Below are positions 58,451-64,000 of a stretch of 64,000 bases of DNA, piece by piece. The position numbers and the translations under genes were made by a program. The stretch is from Hymenobacter cellulosilyticus (GTDB lineage: Bacteria > Bacteroidota > Bacteroidia > Cytophagales > Hymenobacteraceae), in NCBI RefSeq assembly GCF_022919215.1, contig NZ_CP095046.1, forward strand, positions 5,570,501 through 5,634,500. The letters are read 5' to 3'. Positions within the stretch are counted from its first letter, which is position 1; every line of letters begins with the position of its first letter. The notes beneath the pieces were generated by a model. That model worked only from the letters and a program-made list of their open reading frames with translations, made no database searches and was not told the origin of the DNA.

Positions 58451-58597
58451 TTACTTTGAAGCCTTAGAGCGGTCTGCTTCCTCTTGCTGACTGGTTTGCC
58501 GCAGGGTTTTGCCCGCGTAGGTAAACCAATCGGTGCACCGGGGTGGACGGGCAGCGGCTTGCGGCGCTTCCTGGCTGATTTGTTGGGGCGCGTTCAT
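58451..58597 (-). CDS. Candidate 48-residue small protein between leuA and leuC
   Basis: ATG 58597 lies 7 bp after the leuA stop, and the TAA ends 5 bp before the leuC ATG, so the ORF fills the gap exactly. The sequence begins [20 protein letters not shown], contains [12 protein letters not shown] in the middle, and ends with a hydrophilic tail. It has no membrane segment and a single Cys. I know no family. The tight fit in the operon is the main evidence; it could have a coupling role or be a real small protein. Confidence 0.5.
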   Translation of the reverse strand: MNAPQQISQEAPQAAARPPRCTDWFTYAGKTLRQTSQQEEADRSKASK

Positions 58598-58604
58598 CAC
58601 GGTA

Positions 58605-59771
58605 TTAGTTGGCGGCCACTAAGTTTTCCTGCTCCACCAAGATGTGCAGGTCAGTATCCACTACTTCTTTCTGACGGTCGGCCAGTTGCAGAAACGAGGC
58701 ATAAGCCTTATTCAGGGCCGTTTTGTCGAAGTCGTAGCCAATTTTTTGTAGGCGGTACGCCAGGGCGGCGCGCCCCGAACGAGCGGTTAGTACAATCGAC
58801 GAATCCGCCACGCCCACCTCGCGCGGATCAATGATTTCGTACGTCTCGCGGTGCTTAATAACGCCGTCCTGGTGTATCCCACTCGAATGCGAAAAGGCAT
58901 TCGCTCCCACAATAGCTTTGTTGGGTTGCACCGGCATGGCCATCATATGCGACACCATGGCCGAGGTTTCGGCCAGGAGCTGCGTGGTGATGCTGGTGTC
59001 CAGATTGAGGTAAGGGTGCTGGCGCAGAATCATTACAACCTCCTCTAAAGCCGTGTTTCCGGCCCGCTCCCCTACCCCGTTAATCGTGCATTCAATCTGC
59101 CGGGCGCCGTTCATGACGCCAGCAATGGAGTTGGCCGTAGCCAAGCCCAAGTCGTTATGGCAATGCGTGGAAAGCGTCACGTTGTGCACGCCCCGCACGT
59201 TCTCGTACAGGTATTTAATTTTGGCGCCGTATTCCCCGGGCAGGCAATAGCCGGTCGTGTCGGGAATATTGAGCACCGTGGCTCCCGCCTTGATGGCCGC
59301 TTCGCAGACGCGGGCCAGGTACACGTTGTCGGTGCGGCCGGCATCTTCGGCATAAAACTCCACGTCTTCCACGAAAGACTTGGCTAGCTTGACGGCGGCC
59401 ACAGCCCGCTCAATTACCTGCTCGGGCGTGGAGTTGAGCTTGAACTTGATGTGCGACTCGGAAGTACCAATACCGGTGTGAATGCGCGGATAGCGGGCGT
59501 GCCGCAATGATTCAGCCGCCACGCGAATGTCGTTTTCAACGGCTCGGGAAAGGCCGCAGACTGTAGCCTCCCGGGTTTGGGCCGCAATGGCTGCCACCGC
59601 GGCAAAGTCGCCGGGACTCGACACTGGGAAACCCGCCTCAATTACGTCGACGCCGAGTAGCTCCAGCTGCCGGGCAATAACCAGTTTTTCATCCTGGTTG
59701 AGCTTGCAGCCGGGCACCTGCTCACCATCGCGCAGGGTCGTATCGAAGATCTGAATTTTCTGAGCAGCCAT
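58605..59771 (-). CDS. leuA: 2-Isopropylmalate synthase (short form)
   Basis: 388 residues from ATG 59771 ([25 protein letters not shown]). The TIM barrel includes [57 protein letters not shown] and [11 protein letters not shown]. It condenses acetyl-CoA with 2-oxoisovalerate. It ends soon after the helical subdomain and lacks the ~120-residue C-terminal domain that binds leucine in the classical enzyme. A 466-bp spacer with palindromes separates it from ilvA, so the leu genes may have their own promoter. Confidence 0.95.
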   Translation of the reverse strand: MAAQKIQIFDTTLRDGEQVPGCKLNQDEKLVIARQLELLGVDVIEAGFPVSSPGDFAAVAAIAAQTREATVCGLSRAVENDIRVAAESLRHARYPRIHTGIGTSESHIKFKLNSTPEQVIERAVAAVKLAKSFVEDVEFYAEDAGRTDNVYLARVCEAAIKAGATVLNIPDTTGYCLPGEYGAKIKYLYENVRGVHNVTLSTHCHNDLGLATANSIAGVMNGARQIECTINGVGERAGNTALEEVVMILRQHPYLNLDTSITTQLLAETSAMVSHMMAMPVQPNKAIVGANAFSHSSGIHQDGVIKHRETYEIIDPREVGVADSSIVLTARSGRAALAYRLQKIGYDFDKTALNKAYASFLQLADRQKEVVDTDLHILVEQENLVAAN

Positions 59772-59898
59772 GTTTTCGGAGTACTTACAGCGAATTGCTG
59801 CCCGCAAGTACACCGGTAAAACGCGTCAGGGAAAACAATTTCTCGGCACGCCTACTATTTCCAATAACGAGCTTTATATTTTTAATTATTTAATTATC

Positions 59899-59912
59899 AA
59901 CTATATATAGTT
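59899..59912. promoter_or_regulatory. AT-rich palindrome upstream of leuA
   Basis: AACTATATATAGTT is a perfect 14-bp palindrome about 128 bp before the leuA start. It could be a regulator site or chance in AT-rich DNA. Confidence 0.35.
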
Positions 59913-59930
59913 TACACAAATACAACGGCT

Positions 59931-59948
59931 AACGCTAAAATTAGCGTT
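59931..59948. promoter_or_regulatory. Perfect palindrome upstream of leuA
   Basis: AACGCTAA-AA-TTAGCGTT, 8-bp arms, about 160 bp before the leuA start. A candidate operator for the leu transcript. Confidence 0.45.
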
Positions 59949-60019
59949 GCAGCGGCTTGGTGAAAGAGCGGGTAAAGTGAGCTAATGGAAGCATTCCCAG
60001 CTTTTATTAGCTCGCGTCG

Positions 60020-60181
60020 CCTGTCGTTCTGAGCTTTTCGAAGGATCTTCCTCCAGGTTCTGACCCACCTTTATTTAACATACAAAAGCCCTTTACCACT
60101 GGCGTAGTAAAAGGCTTTATGCAGTGAATGAGGCTTATCATTTAGGCGAGGCAGGTCCTTCGCAAGGCTCAGGATGACAGG
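60020..60181. repeat. Interspersed element with 26-bp imperfect terminal inverted repeats
   Basis: The ends 60020-60045 (CCTGTCGTTCTGAGC...CGAAGGA) and 60156-60181 match as inverted repeats at 22 of 26 positions. The 162-bp unit has no ORF. The GTCATCCTGAGC...CGAAGGA end sequence is a common intergenic repeat type in this group, by recollection. Confidence 0.7.
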
Positions 60182-60237
60182 CAACGAAAGTTACTATTGA
60201 GTAGAAATGCCTCGGCTACGCTCAGCATGATGTTCTT

Positions 60238-61511
60238 CTACACCAGCAGGCTTAGAAAGTCCTGCTTGCCGTTGAGGTACTCGTAGGCAAAGCCTTCCTC
60301 CTGCATCCGCTGCTGAATTCCCTCGATTTCGTGGGGCTTCTTGACTTCAATGCCGACGAAAACCGGTCCTTTTTCCTTGTTGTTCTTCTTAATGTACTGG
60401 AAGTGGATGATGTCGTCGTCGGGGTGGAGCACGTTGTTGACGAAGCGGCGCAGGGCCCCAGGTCGCTGGTTGAAGGTCACCATGAAGTAGTGCTTGAGGC
60501 CCTGGTGGCGCATGGCCCGCTCTTTGATGTCCTCCATGCGGGTGATGTCGTTGTTGCTGCCGCTGAGCACGCACACCACCGTTTTACCCCGAATTTCCTC
60601 GGCAAACTGGCGCAGGGCCGAGATGCTGAGCGTGCCGGCCGGCTCCAGCACGATGCCTTCCTCGTTGTACATCTTAAGCAGGTCTTCGCACACCTGACCT
60701 TCGGGCACTAAAACCACGTCGTCGAGCAGTTCCCGGCACAGCTCGAAGGTCAACGCGCCGGGGCACTTTACGGCCGCCCCGTCCACGAAGCTTTCGATGT
60801 GCGCCAGAGCCTGCCGCCGTCCCGCCTGAATGGCTTGCTGCATGGACGGCGCGCCCAAGGGCTGTACGCCGATGAGCTTGGTCTTCGGACTCAGCTGCCG
60901 AAACACGCTGCCCACGCCTGAGGCCAGACCTCCGCCCCGATGGGCATGAAAACGTAGTCAATGGCAGCAGGCGCGGCTTTCAGGATTTCCAAGCCCACGG
61001 TGGCCTGTCCTTCCACAATGGCCAAGTCATCAAACGGGTGGACGAAGGCGCTACCCCGCTCGTCGCAGAAAAGCTTGGCGGCCTGAAACGTGTCGTCGAA
61101 GGTGTTACCGGTCAGGATAACTTCGACCTGTTCCTGGCCGAAGAGACGCACTTTGCTCACTTTTTGGGCCGGCGTGTTGGCCGGCATGAAAATATAGCCC
61201 TTCAGCCCCAGCAATTGGCAGGCATAGGCCACACCCTGAGCGTGGTTGCCGGCACTGGCACATACTACTTCCCGGGCGCCCTGCTCCTGAGTCAGCGTGG
61301 CAATCTTATGGTAGGCGCCCCGAATTTTGTAGGAGCGCACTACCTGCAAGTCTTCCCGCTTCAGATATACCGACGCGCCATAGGCGGCCGAGAGGCCCAG
61401 GTTTTGCTGGAGCAGCGTTTCGTAAATCACGCCCTGCAGGTTGCGAGCAGCCTGCTCCACGTTTTCCAGCAGCACCGCGGGAACTGAAGGGGCTATAGTT
61501 TCGCTATGCAT
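60238..61511 (-). CDS. ilvA: Threonine dehydratase (1 frameshift)
   Basis: Repaired length about 424 residues. The PLP lysine is in YLKREDLQVVRSYKIRGAYHKI. CASAGNHAQGVAYACQ and the phosphate loop PIGGGGLASGV are typical; the latter is where the frame slips (near 60930), repaired by one G. The C-terminal ACT-like domain (FMVTFNQRPGALRRFVNNVL) allows feedback control, as a single copy. It deaminates threonine to 2-oxobutyrate for isoleucine synthesis. Its start overlaps the end of ilvC by 8 bp. Confidence 0.95.
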
Positions 61512-62568
61512 CGGCTTCGGCGGTTTTCTTCAGGGAGCGGAGCTGGCGCACGGTAGCACCCGTCTGCCACAGCTCCGAGTCCCGGACTTCCTTCAATTCC
61601 ACTTCCAGTTCCTGGCGGTAGTTGGGCGTCGAGCCGCGCTGGATGGTGCGCTCCGCTTCCTTGCCCGAGGCTACGCTGTCGTAGAGCTCATTGAGGACCG
61701 GCAATGTGGCTTCGCGGAAGCGGCCTTTCCAGTCGAGGGCGCCGCGCTGGGCCGTTACCGAGCAATTGCTGAACATCCAGTCCATACCATTTTCGCCGAC
61801 CAACGGCACCAGGCTCTGGGTCAGCTCCTCCACGGTTTCGTTGAAGGCTTCCGAAGGCGAGTGGCCGCGCTGGCGCAACACCTGGTACTGGGCCTCAATG
61901 ATGCCGGCCAAGGCCCCCATCAGCACGCCCCGCTCCCCGGTCAGGTCGGAGTATACTTCCTTTCTGAAGTCGGTTTCGAACAGATAGCCCGAGCCCACGC
62001 CGATGCCCAGGGCAATGGCCTTTTCCAGGGCCTCACCGGTAGCATCCTGAAACACGGCGTACGAGGAGTTCAGGCCACCGCCCTGCAAATACAGACGGCG
62101 CAGGCTGGTGCCGCTGCCCTTGGGCGCTACCAGAATCACGTCCACGTCGGCGGGCGGAATGATGTTGGTCTGGTCGTTGAAGGTGATGCCAAAGCCGTGG
62201 GAGAAGTAGAGCGTTTTGCCCGGCGTCAGGTGCTGCTTGAGCGTGGGCCACAGCGCAATCTGGCCGGCATCCGACAGCAGGTTGGCAATGATGGTACCCC
62301 GCTCAGCGGCTTCCTCGATGGAGAACAGGGTTTCGCCTTCTACCCAGCCATCCTGCAGGGCCTTTTCCCAGGAAGGCGAGTCCTGGCGCTGACCAATGAT
62401 GACGTTGAAGCCGTTGTCGCGCAGGTTTAGCGCCTGACCCGGACCCTGCACCCCGTATCCAATCACGGCAATGACTTCGTCCTTGAGGTAGGCCTGGGCC
62501 TTGAACAGCGGATATTCGTCGCGGGTGATTACAGTTTCGTCTACGCCGCCAAAGTTGATGGTTGCCAT
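61504..62568 (-). CDS. ilvC: Ketol-acid reductoisomerase
   Basis: 354 residues. The Rossmann loop is VIGYGVQGPGQALNLRDNGFNVIIGQRQ. APKGSGTSLRRLY and the Mg-binding ETDFRKEVYSDLTGERG follow. The knotted C-terminal domain includes NCSVTAQRGALDW. It is a class I-size enzyme. It isomerises and reduces acetolactate or acetohydroxybutyrate using NADPH. It overlaps ilvA by 8 bp, indicating translational coupling. Confidence 0.97.
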   Translation of the reverse strand: MATINFGGVDETVITRDEYPLFKAQAYLKDEVIAVIGYGVQGPGQALNLRDNGFNVIIGQRQDSPSWEKALQDGWVEGETLFSIEEAAERGTIIANLLSDAGQIALWPTLKQHLTPGKTLYFSHGFGITFNDQTNIIPPADVDVILVAPKGSGTSLRRLYLQGGGLNSSYAVFQDATGEALEKAIALGIGVGSGYLFETDFRKEVYSDLTGERGVLMGALAGIIEAQYQVLRQRGHSPSEAFNETVEELTQSLVPLVGENGMDWMFSNCSVTAQRGALDWKGRFREATLPVLNELYDSVASGKEAERTIQRGSTPNYRQELEVELKEVRDSELWQTGATVRQLRSLKKTAEADA

Positions 62569-62647
62569 GATGGAAATGGGTAAGGGTGAATGTTGAGTGT
62601 TAAATTGATTTTGAGCTAAAAGGCCTGCTAGTTTATCCTCCTGTGGG

Positions 62648-62817
62648 CGTCATGTCGAGCCCGGCGAGACATCTCGCGTGCTGACGTTGTTGATTCTGGT
62701 TGCAAAGACCGTCATGCCGAGGGGAGTCGAAGCATCTCTACTGCTTCGCTGCAACGGCATTGATTCCCATGGCACGCGAGATTCCTCGACTGCGCTTTGC
62801 TCCGCTCGGAATGACGA
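62648..62817. repeat. Compound interspersed repeat between ilvN and ilvC
   Basis: Three related units: CGTCATGTCGAGC...CTCGCGTG (62648-62680), GTCATGCCGAGGGGAGTCGAAG (from 62710), and GCACGCGAGATTCCTCGAC...CGGAATGACGA, which ends at 62817 in inverted orientation. It has no ORF. The first unit recurs inverted at 63554-63586. Confidence 0.7.
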
Positions 62818-62856
62818 ACTGGTAGAACGTTTCCGTTAAACCGGCTGCCAATGCAG

Positions 62857-63462
62857 CTACATGGTAAAGACCTCGTCGCGGCGGTTGAGGAACTCGTTTT
62901 CCACGACTTCTGAGCCGGGCTCGGTGCGCTCAAACTCGCGCAACTTGCGGTTGAACCCGTCGCTGTGCTTGATGATGGCAATGCGGGCCGAGCGCACGAA
63001 CTCGATGAGGCCGTAGGGTTGCAGCACCCGGATCAGGTTGTCGGTTTCCTCGCGGTGGCCGGTGGTTTCAAATACCGTGTAATCCTTGCGGATCACCACG
63101 GCACGGGCACCGTACTCGCGCAGCAGGCGCTCCACGGAGGCTTTTTCGGCGATGACATCGGTGGGCACTTTGTAGAGCGCCATTTCCTGCCAGATGACTT
63201 CTTGGTTGGTGTTGTAGTAGACCTTGAGCACTTCCACCTGCTTTTCGATCTGCTTGGCAATCTTGCGCACCACGTCCTCAGTTTCGTGAATCACGATGTT
63301 GAAGCGGTGAATTCCCTCGATTTCCGAGGGCGAGGTATTCAGGCTTTCGATGTTGATTTTGCGGCGCGAGAAGATGATGGCAATGCGGTTGAGCAAGCCA
63401 ATCTGGTTCTCGGTGTAGGCCGTGATGTTGTATTCCTGCCGGTCGATGGGATGCTCACTCAT
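62857..63462 (-). CDS. ilvN: Acetolactate synthase small (regulatory) subunit
   Basis: 201 residues. The N-terminal ACT domain is YNITAYTENQIGLLNRIAIIFSRRKINIESLNTSPSEIEGIHRFNIVI. A second ACT-like domain follows (ARAVVIRKDYTVFETTGHREETDNLIRVLQPYG). It activates IlvB and confers valine feedback. The small subunit is longer than the ~165 residues usual in enterobacteria, with a C-terminal extension. It lies 147 bp downstream of ilvB. Confidence 0.95.
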   Translation of the reverse strand: MSEHPIDRQEYNITAYTENQIGLLNRIAIIFSRRKINIESLNTSPSEIEGIHRFNIVIHETEDVVRKIAKQIEKQVEVLKVYYNTNQEVIWQEMALYKVPTDVIAEKASVERLLREYGARAVVIRKDYTVFETTGHREETDNLIRVLQPYGLIEFVRSARIAIIKHSDGFNRKLREFERTEPGSEVVENEFLNRRDEVFTM

Positions 63463-63486
63463 GGCTTCTCACTGTTTAGACTAAGC

Positions 63487-63586
63487 GTCAAGCAGAGGCG
63501 TAGCCGAAGCATTTCGCGTGCTGATGTTGTTATAGCAAATGATTTTAGCGCTGCACGTGAGATGTCTCGCTGGGCTCGACATGACG
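63487..63586. repeat. Interspersed repeat between ilvB and ilvN
   Basis: 63554-63586 read in reverse matches the unit at 62648-62680 in 31 of 33 positions. The stretch TCGCGTGCTGATGTTGTT (63514-63531) is also shared with the element at 62674-62692 with one change. No ORF. Confidence 0.7.
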
Positions 63587-63609
63587 TTGTTCTACTTCGT
63601 CACTCCTTT

Positions 63610-64000
63610 CTACCGCAGCCGGATTTCGCTCACGCTGCAGCCTTGAGGCACCATGGGGAAGATGTTGTTTTCCTTGGTCACCATGACTTCCAGCAGAAAG
63701 GAACCCGGGTGCTGCAGCATTTCCTGCAGGCTGCTTTTCAACTCTTGCCGCTCCGCCACCCGCTTGCCACTGATGCTGTAGCCGCGGGCCACGGTCACGT
63801 AGTCGGGGCTGGCGATGTTGACGAAGGAATAGCGCCGCTCGTGAAACAGCTCCTGCCATTGGCGCACCATGCCCAAGAACTGGTTATTGAGAATGATGAT
63901 CTTCACGTCCACGCCGGTTTGCATGATGGTGCCCAGCTCCTGAATGGTCATCTGGATGCCCCCGTCGCCGATGATGGCCACTACTGGCCGGTCGGGGCGG
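63610..64000 (-). CDS. ilvB: Acetolactate synthase large subunit, C-terminal part
   Basis: The gene continues past the right edge; 129 codons are visible. The thiamine-diphosphate site is VVAIIGDGGIQMT followed by IIILNNQFLGMVRQWQELF, the GDG...NN motif. VMVTKENNIFPMVPQG is the typical C-terminal segment. It makes acetolactate or acetohydroxybutyrate from pyruvate. It is the first visible gene of the ilv-leu cluster in transcription order. Confidence 0.95.
   Translation of the reverse strand, partial: RPDRPVVAIIGDGGIQMTIQELGTIMQTGVDVKIIILNNQFLGMVRQWQELFHERRYSFVNIASPDYVTVARGYSISGKRVAERQELKSSLQEMLQHPGSFLLEVMVTKENNIFPMVPQGCSVSEIRLR

Larger units (their letters stand above)
59772..60237. other. 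Spacer upstream of leuA
   Basis: 466 bp between ilvA and leuA. It holds two palindromes in an AT-rich stretch (59870-59950), an interspersed repeat (60020-60181), and a hairpin with AAAGCC/GGCTTT ends (60083-60118) that may end the ilv transcript. No leader peptide rich in Leu codons was found. Confidence 0.55.

Noticed and set aside
1..61511. Calling the frameshifted genes pseudogenes
   Set aside because: All lesions are one-base losses, including in essential genes, which fits sequencing error better than gene decay.
1..64000. CRISPR arrays, rRNA genes, transposases, prophage genes
   Set aside because: None seen on reading both strands.

Overview
The window looks like a chromosomal piece of a high-GC Bacteroidota bacterium of the Cytophagales, most likely Hymenobacter or a close relative. 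This rests on several type IX secretion (T9SS) C-terminal sorting tails, a TonB-dependent receptor with a carboxypeptidase-D-like N-terminal domain, many OmpA-family envelope proteins, promoters of the TTG-N19-21-TAnnTTTG type, and weak or absent Shine-Dalgarno sequences. The genus is inferred, not proven.

Layout. 1-3050: two LysM proteins and a fatty-acid desaturase. 3615-8908: dnaE and an unknown exported protein. 8978-10366: two DUF2382 (YsnF/AvaK) stress proteins. 10638-12696: a GbsR/MarR-type regulator, a TIGR01777 epimerase and a small membrane protein, with a matching palindrome before each of the first two. 12889-14982: thioredoxin, a MORN-repeat/TonB protein and an Lrp regulator. 15092-15343: no protein gene, but a promoter, a tRNA-like fold, two hairpins with the same loop and a terminator, read here as an undescribed small RNA. 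15688-27005: DsbD, a CNNM/CBS protein, gamma carbonic anhydrase, a radical SAM protein, an endonuclease III-like protein, tandem glycine-zipper OmpA proteins, AccD and an OmpA lipoprotein. 27106-36915: a T9SS protein, a TonB receptor, an MBL hydrolase, an SGNH esterase, a cystathionine gamma-synthase-like enzyme, a DUF2167 protein and a VTT membrane protein. 37040-39221: tRNA-Arg followed by an AT-richer tract carrying an acyltransferase. 39511-46344: carboxylesterase, OmpA/TSP3 protein, LacI regulator, class II aldolase and TetR regulator.

46899-55101 is a cluster of four secreted enzymes: GH16 glucanase, metzincin protease, GH128 glucanase and GH18 chitinase. All carry CBM6-like modules and T9SS tails. 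Together they fit attack on beta-1,3-glucan, chitin and protein, the polymers of fungal cell walls.

55181-64000 (minus strand) is the branched-chain amino acid cluster, in transcription order ilvB (partial), ilvN, ilvC, ilvA, leuA, a 48-codon small ORF, leuC, leuD, leuB. Three of its gaps hold short interspersed inverted repeats.

Seventeen genes are interrupted by about 29 frameshifts. Every one fits loss of a single base, nearly always in a C or G run, which points to sequencing undercalls and not to real pseudogenes. Those genes are annotated across the breaks.
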